From Halomonas sp. HL-93 (GTDB taxonomy: Bacteria; Pseudomonadota; Gammaproteobacteria; Pseudomonadales; Halomonadaceae): 64,000 nt of DNA. The notes under the pieces are model-generated. The model ran no database searches. It saw nothing but the letters and a program-made list of their open reading frames with translations, and had not been told where the DNA came from. Below are positions 46,595 to 54,437 of this stretch, piece by piece; position 1 is the stretch's first letter; each line of letters begins with the position of its first letter. The stretch covers positions 310,001 to 374,000 of the forward strand of contig NZ_LT593974.1 of NCBI RefSeq assembly GCF_900086985.1. Direction: 5' to 3'. A program made the position numbers and the translations under genes.

Positions 46595-47062
46595 AAGAGG
46601 GGTCGGACCATAGAGAAGGGCATGCCAAGCCAGCAGTAAGAAGCCAATAGGTAATGAAAGCATTGGCACCGTACGGCTAATGCCCAGCCCAGATGTCGTG
46701 AACGCGCTGACCGATAGTGCATAGCGATAGCTGACCCATGCGCCGCCAGCTGCAATCAATAGGGTGAGTAGCCATTGGTACACATTAAGTAAACGAGCGA
46801 AGGGTGCAGGCAGCAGTTTTTCCAGCAGCCCCACGCGCATATGCCCACCCTCCGACCAGACTGCCCCAGCCGCAAGCATCACAGTGGCAATGATCAAAAA
46901 ACGGGACAGTTCATCTGTCCAGATAGGCGCACCACCGGCAACATAGCGGGCAAAAACGCCAAAAAGAATGGCTGCCACATTAAGAGATAGCAGGACTCCA
47001 GCCAGCGTAAGGGTGATCGGGCGACTGATCGCCAGTAGTCGAGAGCGGAGCGTAGTAAGCAT
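46571..47062 (-). CDS. TRAP transporter small permease (DctQ)
   Basis: Small membrane subunit, 163 aa with four hydrophobic segments. The family core is ILFGVFARYVAGGAPIWTDE, with the conserved Trp-Thr-Glu-type turn, followed by LSRFLIIATVMLAAGAVW and GGHMRVGLLEKLLPAP. ATG 47062 has GGGA about 5 nt ahead; two in-frame ATGs at 47080 and 47086 have nothing better. The stop overlaps the first mini-ORF start. It lies 80 bp downstream of the binding-protein gene. Confidence 0.88.
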   Translation of the reverse strand: MLTTLRSRLLAISRPITLTLAGVLLSLNVAAILFGVFARYVAGGAPIWTDELSRFLIIATVMLAAGAVWSEGGHMRVGLLEKLLPAPFARLLNVYQWLLTLLIAAGGAWVSYRYALSVSAFTTSGLGISRTVPMLSLPIGFLLLAWHALLYGPTPLKTVEDSL

Positions 47063-47142
47063 GACAATCCCATTAAGCATAAGCATGGAAAATAGGGGCC
47101 AGGAGAGTTTCAGCCCCTATATGGCAAAATGGATGAGGGCCT

Positions 47143-48177
47143 TTAGTCGAGCAGATCGCTCATACCCGCATCTTCCAGCGCCATATCGATCCAGCGTTGC
47201 TCGATATCACGCTCTTCGAGCCATTCTAGATACGCGGGCTGGCCAATGTCGCGAAAAGCGGTTAGCTCCTCTTCAGAGGGTCGAATCACTTCCATACCCT
47301 GTTCTTCCAGGTAAGTGATACGTTCATCTACCTGATTCTCGTTATGCTCTCGGGCGTTTTGGTTGGCTTCGGCAACGGCTTCTTGAAAGACATCACGAAG
47401 CTCGTCATCCCAGCCGGCGATCATGTCACTGTTGCCGACCAGAAACTGATTGGAGTACTGGATATTGGCAAGCGTCAGGTAGTCCTGCACTTCGTGAAGG
47501 CTTTCCATAATGATATACATCGGCGGGTTCATCTGGCCGTCAGCCACCTCAGTGCGGAGGGCCATGTAGGTTTCTGTCCAGGGAATGGGTGTACCAGATG
47601 CACCGAAGGCCTCGTAGAGAGCAACTTGGCTCGGGTCCATGGCACGGAACCTGAGCCCTTCGAAGTCGTCAGGGTGGCTGATAGGCGTCTCATTATTCGT
47701 AAACGCTAGGAAGCCCCCCTCTTCCACAACTGCCAGCATATCGATACCGGCCCGCTCCTTCAGCGCCTTGCTGACCTCTTGCCAATATTCACCTTCATCA
47801 AAGAAGGTACGGGCCGCATCAAAATCGTCGAATAGAAACGGAATGGCGCTGACGAAGATCTCTTCTACGAGAGGAGAGACGCCCGCAAAGGACGCCACAT
47901 TGAGCATCGGTGTGCTCATGGTCTGCTCCATGCGTTCTTCTTCTTCGCCCAGCGAACTATTGGGATATAGCTCTAATTGAATTTGGTCGTCGGTTTTTTC
48001 TTCGACTAACTCTTTCAGGTTGGTGGCGAAGACATGAACGGCATTTTTCTCAGGGTCGGGAGCGCCGTTGTAACCTAAATCGATGGTGGTTGCAGCGTTG
48101 GCATTACCCGCCATCATTGCAGTGCCAAGCATGCAAGCTGTAATAAGTCTTTTTGGTAAAAAGCGTTGAGTCGCCAT
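47143..48177 (-). CDS. TRAP transporter substrate-binding protein (DctP)
   Basis: Periplasmic receptor of 344 aa. A Sec signal peptide is visible (ITACMLGTAMMAGNANAA). The mature chain has LGYNGAPDPEKNAVHVFATN, IQLELYPNSSLGEEEERMEQ, and the family block FRAMDPSQVALYEAFGASGT with an Arg that contacts the carboxylate of the ligand, then PIPWTETYMALRTEVADGQM. AGGAG lies 7 nt before the ATG. It is first in the row dctP - dctQ - dctM - dipeptidase, and divergence-free from the LysR gene upstream on the same strand. A ligand bearing a carboxylate is expected; the dipeptidase suggests D-Ala-D-Ala or a related muropeptide fragment. Confidence 0.9.
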   Translation of the reverse strand: MATQRFLPKRLITACMLGTAMMAGNANAATTIDLGYNGAPDPEKNAVHVFATNLKELVEEKTDDQIQLELYPNSSLGEEEERMEQTMSTPMLNVASFAGVSPLVEEIFVSAIPFLFDDFDAARTFFDEGEYWQEVSKALKERAGIDMLAVVEEGGFLAFTNNETPISHPDDFEGLRFRAMDPSQVALYEAFGASGTPIPWTETYMALRTEVADGQMNPPMYIIMESLHEVQDYLTLANIQYSNQFLVGNSDMIAGWDDELRDVFQEAVAEANQNAREHNENQVDERITYLEEQGMEVIRPSEEELTAFRDIGQPAYLEWLEERDIEQRWIDMALEDAGMSDLLD

Positions 48178-48303
48178 GTTAAGTCTCCTGGTTTGTTATC
48201 GTGAGCTGTAAAGTGCTAGGCGAGCGTTATTGGATTTATAAGTGTTGCCTATAGGAAGACTATGTATTGAGGTGTTGACTATGCAAGGCCTTAAGTGTGG
48301 ACT

Positions 48304-49230
48304 TTATCGCAACAGTCGAGGCGCATCGGCTGAGAAAAAACGCATTCCTTTGTGCAAATGATCGATACATGTCGTTGAAGCCACGGGCAGCTCTTGCCCT
48401 TTTAAGCTAACGATTTGCGCGCGGGTACCGTTCATCACTGGGTAGCGCATAGGTAGCGTGCAAATTTCGCCCCGCTCTATTTCATCAATGACGGTGAGTT
48501 CCGGCATAAACGTAACGCCAATCCCTGAGCGGACGAAATTCTTTAAAACCGAAACAGAGTTAGTATGTAGGCGTGCCTCAAGATGAATACGTTCCTGATG
48601 AGCCACCATGTTGACCATTTGGCGCATTCCGAAAGGATTGTCCATTAATGCTAGGGGCCAATCTTTTAGATCATGCAGTGTCACGGAGCGGTCCAGCTCA
48701 CTTAGTGGGTGATTGGGAGGCACAATGACATCGAGCGGTTGGCGCGTTTCCACATGGCAGTAAAGTTGCGGGTCTACCGGCGGTGCATAAAGTAGCGCTA
48801 TATCCACTTCGCGATCTTTGAGCAGCGACATTGCTTCATTAACACCTGCCATGCGGATTTCTACCTTAATACCCTCAAACGCTGACATAAAAGTGCCTAA
48901 CGGTGCGGTGATCAGGTCTGCGATAAACCCTTCTCCTACGGCGATGCGAACCTCCCCTTTTGTCAGGCTTTGCAGGGCTGTGAGTTGGGAGAGCACGGCT
49001 TCTTCAGAAGCTCGCTGGGCGTGAAAGTGATGCACGAGTAACTGACCCGCCGGGGTTGCACGCATGCCTCGCCCATGCCGTTCACATAGCTGGGTATCTA
49101 ACTCCTCTTCGAGTGCCTTTAATTGTCGGCTAACGGCGGAAGCATCGACATTTAAGTGAGCCGCGGCGCGCCTGAGCGAGCCGTGGCGAATGACTTCATT
49201 TAGGTAAGTTAATGCACGCTGATTAAGCAT
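48304..49230 (-). CDS. LysR-family transcriptional regulator
   Basis: A 308-aa LysR regulator. The HTH covers about residues 3-62 (LTYLNEVIRHGSLRRAAAHL, NVDASAVSRQLKALEEELDT). The effector domain starts about residue 88 (GEVRIAVGEGFIADLITAPL). Of two starts, ATG 49230 has AGGTG 8 nt ahead, while ATG 49245 has no ribosome-binding site. It is on the same strand as, and between, dadA and the TRAP genes, with 126 bp before the TRAP receptor gene, and is a candidate regulator of the TRAP-dipeptidase operon. Confidence 0.88.
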   Translation of the reverse strand: MLNQRALTYLNEVIRHGSLRRAAAHLNVDASAVSRQLKALEEELDTQLCERHGRGMRATPAGQLLVHHFHAQRASEEAVLSQLTALQSLTKGEVRIAVGEGFIADLITAPLGTFMSAFEGIKVEIRMAGVNEAMSLLKDREVDIALLYAPPVDPQLYCHVETRQPLDVIVPPNHPLSELDRSVTLHDLKDWPLALMDNPFGMRQMVNMVAHQERIHLEARLHTNSVSVLKNFVRSGIGVTFMPELTVIDEIERGEICTLPMRYPVMNGTRAQIVSLKGQELPVASTTCIDHLHKGMRFFSADAPRLLR

Positions 49231-49303
49231 AAATACACCTGACATAGGGTGCCGTACATATTAACGGATGACCGCCTGGCAAGCGCAGCTGATGTAGGTG
49301 AGG

Positions 49304-50563
49304 CTATGCGAGAGGTTGCGAAACTCGCTCGCTTTGTGAGTTTTTCGCCTCCACCGCATCCGCTAGCATGTCGGCGGTGATGGCGGAGAGCGTCCAGCCC
49401 AGGTGGCCGTGGCCAGTGTTGTAGAACACCGTGGGTAGTTTACCGGGGCCGACCTTGGGTAGCATGTTGGGGAGCATCGGGCGCAGGCCTGCCCAGGGCA
49501 CCACGCGGCGGGTGCTGACGCCGGGGAAGCATTCTTCGACCCAGCGGATCAGCGGCCGAATGCGGTTATCGCGGATATCGCGATTAAAGCCGTTGAACTC
49601 GGCGGTACCCGCGATACGAAATCGCTCGTCGCCCAGGCGGCTGGTGACCAGCTTGGTTTCGTCATCCAGCAGGCTGACGGTGGGGGCGGCTTGCTGGGAG
49701 GCGGCGTCGTCGAGCTGCACGGTAATCGAGTAGCCTTTGACCGGGTAGATGTTGACGCGGTCGCCGAGCTTGGCGGCCAGTGCCCGGCTGCCTACCCCCG
49801 CACACACCACCACGCGATCAAAGGTTTCGCGCACTGGTTCGCCAGCCTCGCCTTCAAGATTGGCGGTGATCCAGACGTGCTGTTGATCGGCGCCGACATC
49901 CTGCACGCTGTGGCCATATTTGAACTTTACACCGCGTTTTTCCGCTGCCTGTGCCAAGCCGTGGGTGAACTTGTGAATGTCGCCGGTGGCGTCGCTTTCG
50001 GTGAAGAAGCCGCCATAATAGTTGCCCGCCAGGGTCGGTTCGATGGCACGCATTTCCTCGGGCGTCACCGCTTGGCGCTCCAGGCCGCCTTTGCTAAGTA
50101 GCCTGGAGACCTTGGCGGCGTGATCATAGCCCGCTTTATCGCGGTAGATGTGCAGAATGCCTTTTTGCTTTAAATCAAAATCGATCTGCTCGTCTTTCGC
50201 CCACTGAAACAGATGCTCGCGGGCCGCAATGGCCAGCCGCGTGGTTTCGGTGGTGTTGTCAGCATACTTGGGAATCGAGGCGATGAACTCGCCAAACCAG
50301 CTCAGCTTGTGCCAGCTTGGGCGGGGATTGACCAGCAACGGGGCGTCGTTTCTGAGCATCCAGCGCAGACCCTTTATCACGGTCGGCCAGTGGTTCCAAA
50401 CTTCCGCGTTTGAGGCTGAAAGCTGGCCGCCGTTGGCAAAGGAGGTTTCCATTGCGGCGTAGCGATGTTTTTCGAACACGGTAACGTCATAGCCACGTTT
50501 TGCTAGGGCGTAGGCGCTGGTAATGCCGGTGATACCACCACCAATAACGGCAATGCGTTGCAT
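49304..50563 (-). CDS. dadA: D-amino acid dehydrogenase
   Basis: FAD enzyme that oxidises D-amino acids, chiefly D-alanine, to 2-oxoacids at the membrane quinone pool, 419 aa. The N-terminal dinucleotide motif is IAVIGGGITGITSAYALA, followed by FEKHRYAAMETSFANGGQLS, a DadA hallmark. WAGLRPMLPNMLPKVGPG and FYNTGHGHLGWTLSAITADM complete the FAD site. ATG 50563 has TTGGAGA 6 nt ahead. A tandem glycine riboswitch occupies the leader. Nearby genes supply a D-Ala-D-Ala dipeptidase and a TRAP importer, so DadA could use the released D-alanine. No dadX racemase is seen in the window. Confidence 0.93.
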   Translation of the reverse strand: MQRIAVIGGGITGITSAYALAKRGYDVTVFEKHRYAAMETSFANGGQLSASNAEVWNHWPTVIKGLRWMLRNDAPLLVNPRPSWHKLSWFGEFIASIPKYADNTTETTRLAIAAREHLFQWAKDEQIDFDLKQKGILHIYRDKAGYDHAAKVSRLLSKGGLERQAVTPEEMRAIEPTLAGNYYGGFFTESDATGDIHKFTHGLAQAAEKRGVKFKYGHSVQDVGADQQHVWITANLEGEAGEPVRETFDRVVVCAGVGSRALAAKLGDRVNIYPVKGYSITVQLDDAASQQAAPTVSLLDDETKLVTSRLGDERFRIAGTAEFNGFNRDIRDNRIRPLIRWVEECFPGVSTRRVVPWAGLRPMLPNMLPKVGPGKLPTVFYNTGHGHLGWTLSAITADMLADAVEAKNSQSERVSQPLA

Positions 50564-50631
50564 AGTACTCTCCAAGTTTCATGAGCGTCGGGGAATCCCA
50601 CCTAACGGCGTAATGGCTGCTGGGCGTACCC

Positions 50632-50821
50632 CTTCCGTCATGGAACCTGAGAGATTCGCGTGCCCGGTGGGGCGCGCTTGCTCCTTCGGTGGGCTGAGTG
50701 ACGCAGTCATCAGCCGCTCTTCGGAAAGTGATGGTGATAGCGGTCCGGTTGCCTGAGAGTTTCCGGGGCAGTTGCTCCTTCGGCGCTGGCGTCATCCTTG
50801 TGGGATGCGCCAAGCTCTCCC
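50632..50821 (-). promoter_or_regulatory. Tandem glycine riboswitch in the dadA leader
   Basis: On the minus strand two consecutive glycine aptamers are recognisable. Aptamer 1 (about 50821-50732) has GGGAGAGC, GCCGAAGGAGCAA and CCGGAAACTCTCAGGCA. Aptamer 2 (about 50728-50632) has CCGAAGAGCGG, CACCGAAGGAGCAA and CGAATCTCTCAGGTTCC, closed by TTCCG/CGGAA. The order, short linker and conserved cores match the cooperative double form. The dadA start is 69 nt past the end. No T-tract terminator is evident, so control of translation start is the likelier mode. Part of this region is also open as a 108-codon frame, which is not a gene. Confidence 0.92.
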
Positions 50822-50850
50822 GCTACTACCGAGTCTTATATCTTGTATAG

Positions 50851-50869
50851 AGCGTTATGTTTTAACGCT
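50851..50869. repeat. Small inverted repeat before the riboswitch
   Basis: AGCGTTA at 50851-50857 and TAACGCT at 50863-50869 form a 7-bp hairpin with a 5-nt loop, between the stop of aidB and the riboswitch. It has no T tract on the minus strand. It may be a weak end signal for aidB or an operator near the riboswitch promoter; a TATAAG hexamer lies just downstream on the minus strand (50835-50840). Confidence 0.4.
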
Positions 50870-50922
50870 ACCAGCTTGCTGATGAAAGTCGACCATGGTC
50901 GTGAACGCTTATTCCGCGAGGC

Positions 50923-52593
50923 TCATTCCAAGGGCTGGGCACGCTCGATGATCGCCGCGCAATCAAGCCCAGTGGGCAGCGTGCCGGTACTTAGGCCGCT
51001 GCGCTCAGTCAGCCGACCGGCACAGAACGCATCGGCCACGAAAGCGGGGGCGTGCTGCACCAGCAGGGCGCCCTGTATTGCCAGGGCCATGCCGTCCGCC
51101 AACTGACGGGCGCGGTACTGGAGTGCTTGGGTATCCTGCATTGAACGCTGTAATTGGTGAATAAAGCGGTCAAGATGTGCATCAGCGCCTTGCGCTTTGG
51201 CAAGTTCGGCGAAGTAGGCGTCAAGCACTTCGGGCTGCTTTTCAATCGCCCGCAGGATATCCAAACACTGCACATTGCCACTGCCTTCCCAAATAGCGTT
51301 GATGGGCGATTCGCGGAACAGGCGCGGCATCATGTGGGTTTCCATCACGCCGCTCCCGCCAATCACCTCCATTGCCTCGTAGGCGTGGTGGGGCGTGCGT
51401 TTGCAGATCCAGTACTTGCCGACCGGCGTAGCAATGCGTGCAAGCAAACGCTCGTGCTCGTTATCCTGGTGGTCCATGGCTCGCGCCATACGCAGCATCA
51501 GGGTGGTGGCGGCTTCGCTCTCGATGGCCAGGTCGGCGAGCACGTTTTGCATCAGTGGCTGCTTGCTCAAGTAGGCCCCGAAGGCCTGCCGATGGCTGGC
51601 GTGATGAATCGCCTGGGCGGTGGCCTGGCGCATACCGGCAGCGGAGCCGATCATGCAGTCGTAGCGGGTCATGGCGACCATCTCGATGATGGTGCGCACG
51701 CCGCGGCCTTCATCGCCGACCATCCAGGCAAAGGCGCCGCGCAGTTCCGTCTCGCTGGACGCATTCGCCACGTTGCCCATCTTACGTTTTAGCTGCTGGA
51801 TGTGGAGCGGGTTTTTGCTGCCGTCGGGCCGCCAGCGCGGCAGCAGAAAACAGCTCAAGCCGCCAGGCGCCTGGGCGAGCACCAGAAAGGCATCGCACAT
51901 GGGCGCTGAGACAAACCACTTATGGCCTACCAGCTCATAGGCTTCGCCGGGCCCTCCTTGATCAATGGGATAGGCGCGGGTGGTGTTAATGCGCACATCG
52001 GAGCCGCCCTGCTTTTCAGTCATCGCCATGCCCAGGGTGACGCCCTGTTTCTCGAAATAGGGCACGTTGCGCGGGTCGTAGTGCGGCGCGGTGATTTTAT
52101 CGCCCCAGCTCTCAAGCAGACTTGGCTGATGGCGAAGTGCTGGCAGGGCGGCAAACGTCATGGTGATCGGGCAGCCATGGGCCGCTTCCACCTGAGTGTG
52201 CAGATAGTAGTTGGCGGCGCGTGTAACGTGTGCACCAGGCCCCGAGTTTCGCCAGGGGCTGGCGTGCAGGCCGTGCTCCACCGCTGTTTGCATAAGCTGA
52301 TGATAGGCAGGATGAAACTCAATCAGGTCGACTCGGTGGCCTTGCCGATCGTGGGTCATCAACTGGGGCGCAAAGCGATTGGCGTCGAACCCCAGCGCGA
52401 TGGCTTCAGAGGAGCCCGCCCACTGACCAAACGCCCGGAGTGCGCTGTCGTTCGTGCCGCCTTCGCGGTTGACGCCTTCTTGAAGCGCTTGGTCGGCGGT
52501 GTAGCTATTATAGTTTTCGAGCGGTGGCGGTTGGTTTTCCACCCGATGGGTACTCGCTTGGAGCTGATCGGCGAGGGGGAAATGCGGCGACAT
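50923..52593 (-). CDS. aidB: AidB-family acyl-CoA dehydrogenase-like protein
   Basis: FAD-binding protein of the acyl-CoA dehydrogenase fold, 556 aa, the length of AidB. AidB is part of the adaptive response to alkylating agents and binds DNA through its C-terminal part; some homologues act as isovaleryl-CoA dehydrogenases. Seen: LGMAMTEKQGGSDVR (flavin contact), YELVGHKWFVSAPMCDAFLV, EGRGVRTIIEMVAMTRYDC, EVIGGSGVMETHMMPRLFRE and INAIWEGSGNVQCLDILRA, all as in AidB. GAGGTGG lies 5 nt before the ATG. It stands alone. No ada box or alkylation-repair gene is beside it. Confidence 0.9.
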   Translation of the reverse strand: MSPHFPLADQLQASTHRVENQPPPLENYNSYTADQALQEGVNREGGTNDSALRAFGQWAGSSEAIALGFDANRFAPQLMTHDRQGHRVDLIEFHPAYHQLMQTAVEHGLHASPWRNSGPGAHVTRAANYYLHTQVEAAHGCPITMTFAALPALRHQPSLLESWGDKITAPHYDPRNVPYFEKQGVTLGMAMTEKQGGSDVRINTTRAYPIDQGGPGEAYELVGHKWFVSAPMCDAFLVLAQAPGGLSCFLLPRWRPDGSKNPLHIQQLKRKMGNVANASSETELRGAFAWMVGDEGRGVRTIIEMVAMTRYDCMIGSAAGMRQATAQAIHHASHRQAFGAYLSKQPLMQNVLADLAIESEAATTLMLRMARAMDHQDNEHERLLARIATPVGKYWICKRTPHHAYEAMEVIGGSGVMETHMMPRLFRESPINAIWEGSGNVQCLDILRAIEKQPEVLDAYFAELAKAQGADAHLDRFIHQLQRSMQDTQALQYRARQLADGMALAIQGALLVQHAPAFVADAFCAGRLTERSGLSTGTLPTGLDCAAIIERAQPLE

Positions 52594-52769
52594 GAGGCCA
52601 CCTCTTATTGTTTTTGATTGAATAATAAATTGAATTTTTTAAACGACTGTTTGATCACTTTAGCGCTACGTGTTGATTATGCAAGCAGCGTCGTTTTGGA
52701 CCCCCGCTTTGCGCCAGCGCGCGACTTCACCGACAATAGGGCCAGTCCCTTAAAACATGGATATAAGAC

Positions 52770-53063
52770 ATGCAAGCAAATGGATTTTTTGATGATGTTG
52801 GCGAAACGATCGGTGAAGTGATTCGCGGCGTCGTTGAGTTTTTGCTCGGTATTTTTACCAATTTCTTTGGCGCGTTCGATGAGTTTATCGACGGCCTGAC
52901 GCGCTCGCTGGGTATCAGCGACTCATTTTTTAGCATCGTGGTACTGGTCATTGGGTTATTAATTCTTTGGGGCGGGCTGCGGGCTTTTTTTCGCGGCTCA
53001 ATCATTGGCGGCATCATTCGCACCCTGCTGGGGCTGTTTATTCTTGCCTGGTTGATGATGTAG
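52770..53063 (+). CDS. Small membrane protein of unknown function
   Basis: A 97-aa protein with an amphipathic N-terminal half rich in Phe and acidic residues (FFDDVGETIGEVIRGVVEFL) and two hydrophobic segments: about residues 54-70 (FFSIVVLVIGLLILWGG) and 82-97 (RTLLGLFILAWLMM). The family is not recognised. No clear ribosome-binding site is seen before ATG 52770, though the reading frame and codon use look real and the opposite-strand frame over it reads like a shadow. It lies alone between aidB and the HPP gene. Membrane location is inferred from hydrophobicity. Confidence 0.6.
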   Translation: MQANGFFDDVGETIGEVIRGVVEFLLGIFTNFFGAFDEFIDGLTRSLGISDSFFSIVVLVIGLLILWGGLRAFFRGSIIGGIIRTLLGLFILAWLMM

Positions 53064-53198
53064 AGGGCGCTTCTTGGCGCTCAAAATGATCAATTATTTT
53101 GCCCTTGAAACAGTTTCATCAGTGGCATGACGGATTGTCATTTGCTTATTTGGTGCGTTTTGTCATGATTTGCACTTATTTTGTGCAAAGCGAGTGCA

Positions 53199-53726
53199 AT
53201 GAAAACTTATCTTGGCAAGATGCGGGGGCAGCCAGTTAAGCGCACCCGGGTAGGCTGGCAGGATGCTTTTTGGTCATGGACAGGGGCCTTTACCGGTATG
53301 GCAGTGATTTGCTGGTTAAGCTCGGCGTGGCTGTCACAACAACTGCTTATCGTAGGCTCCTTCGGCGCAACCTCGGTGCTCATTTATGCGGCACCTGAAA
53401 GCCCTTTTGCCCAGCCCAGCCATGTGCTTTTTGGCAGCATGCTATCGGCAGGTATTGGCGTTGCTTGCTATCAACTGCTGGGGGCAACACCGATGTCAAT
53501 GGCCCTGGCCGTATCACTTTCGGTGCTGGGTATGCAGCTAACCCACACGGTTCACCCACCGGGAGCGGCGGCGGCTCTGATTGCGGTAGGCGGGGGGGCC
53601 AGCGTTCATCAATTGGGGTGGTGGTATCCACTGATCCCGATTGGGGGTGGCTGCGTCATCATGTTGATCGTGGCCATCTTGGTCAATAATTTAGCGCGCC
53701 ATCGCCGCTACCCGCGTTATTGGTAA
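53199..53726 (+). CDS. HPP-family integral membrane protein
   Basis: A 175-aa membrane protein of the HPP family, named from its His-Pro-Pro motif, here in THTVHPPGAAAALIAVGGG near residue 125. Four or five hydrophobic segments are visible. FGATSVLIYAAPESPFAQP is another conserved block. Related proteins are linked to nitrite transport in chloroplasts and cyanobacteria, but for most bacteria the role is unknown. ATG 53199 is used; a TTG six codons earlier is open. Its last 10 bp overlap the end of the convergent ChaC-like gene. Confidence 0.85.
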   Translation: MKTYLGKMRGQPVKRTRVGWQDAFWSWTGAFTGMAVICWLSSAWLSQQLLIVGSFGATSVLIYAAPESPFAQPSHVLFGSMLSAGIGVACYQLLGATPMSMALAVSLSVLGMQLTHTVHPPGAAAALIAVGGGASVHQLGWWYPLIPIGGGCVIMLIVAILVNNLARHRRYPRYW

Positions 53727-54301
53727 CCTGGAAGGCGGTCCAATTGCTGCTCTAGTGCGAAAATATGCGCATCATCAACGCCTAGCTCGCGCAGAGCGCT
53801 GGCCAGATTCAATAGGTACTCGCGATTGGGGCCGCTGGGTCCGTGGGCTTGATTAATTTGGCGAGCCATATCGGCAAGTGGTGCCTCGCCAAGAAATGCC
53901 GGGTTGTCTTCACTGGCCAGATAAATAAGCCCTTCGCTTTGGCCCGCTGTGCCGCCATTTTCATTAAGAAAGGTAAGTGGGACCTTTTCCCGCAAGTAGC
54001 CGTTTTTTTCCCGTACATCCAGTGGGGCAAGCACGTCTGAGGTAATGCGGTACGCCATGCCGTGGCACACTGCCCCTTGTGCGCGGATCAGTGTGGCGAC
54101 TCGGCCGGGTGCGTCTGGTGTGCCGCGGTGGTCGTGGGAACCTTGCCAAAAGCGCCGCGCCCAGCCAGTAATAAAGGCAGGGCGGCGTTCTAAATAGGCA
54201 AAATCCGCCTTCCAAATCAGTGAGCCATAGCCGAATAGCCATATATCGGCATGGCCCTCAAAGAAGTTTCTTTGCTGGTTAAGGGCAGTGGTATCAAGCA
54301 T
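53717..54301 (-). CDS. ChaC-like gamma-glutamylcyclotransferase
   Basis: Enzyme that cleaves gamma-glutamyl bonds, in ChaC proteins mainly glutathione, to 5-oxoproline and a Cys-Gly product. At 194 aa the family features are the substrate loop WLFGYGSLIWKADF near residue 20, RRFWQGSHDHRGTPDAPGRV, and the later PAFLGEAPLADMARQI and SGPNREYLLNL. The catalytic Glu is expected in the block VREKNGYLREKVPL. Starts are uncertain: ATG 54301 is used, and ATG 54325 is possible; neither has a clear ribosome-binding site. It is a single gene, convergent with the HPP gene and divergent from the CbiX-like gene. Confidence 0.85.
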   Translation of the reverse strand: MLDTTALNQQRNFFEGHADIWLFGYGSLIWKADFAYLERRPAFITGWARRFWQGSHDHRGTPDAPGRVATLIRAQGAVCHGMAYRITSDVLAPLDVREKNGYLREKVPLTFLNENGGTAGQSEGLIYLASEDNPAFLGEAPLADMARQINQAHGPSGPNREYLLNLASALRELGVDDAHIFALEQQLDRLPGYQ

Positions 54302-54437
54302 GGTTATCAAGCAACATATCGTCATCAAATAGCATCGTGGGCTACACCCTTTGTAAAACAGCTATCTTACCATGTCACTGGTGATTGCTTACCTGACAGC
54401 TCACACGGCTCATCAACCCCAGCGAGTGGAGGCAAGC

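Noticed and set aside
50487..50813. A 108-codon open frame on the minus strand over the dadA leader
   Set aside because: It lies on top of the double glycine aptamer and runs into the start of dadA in another frame. Its residues reflect RNA-structure constraints, not a protein family.
52727..53023. A 98-codon minus-strand frame over the small membrane protein gene
   Set aside because: Met/Pro/Ser/Arg-rich shadow with no family; the plus-strand frame shows ordered hydrophobic segments.
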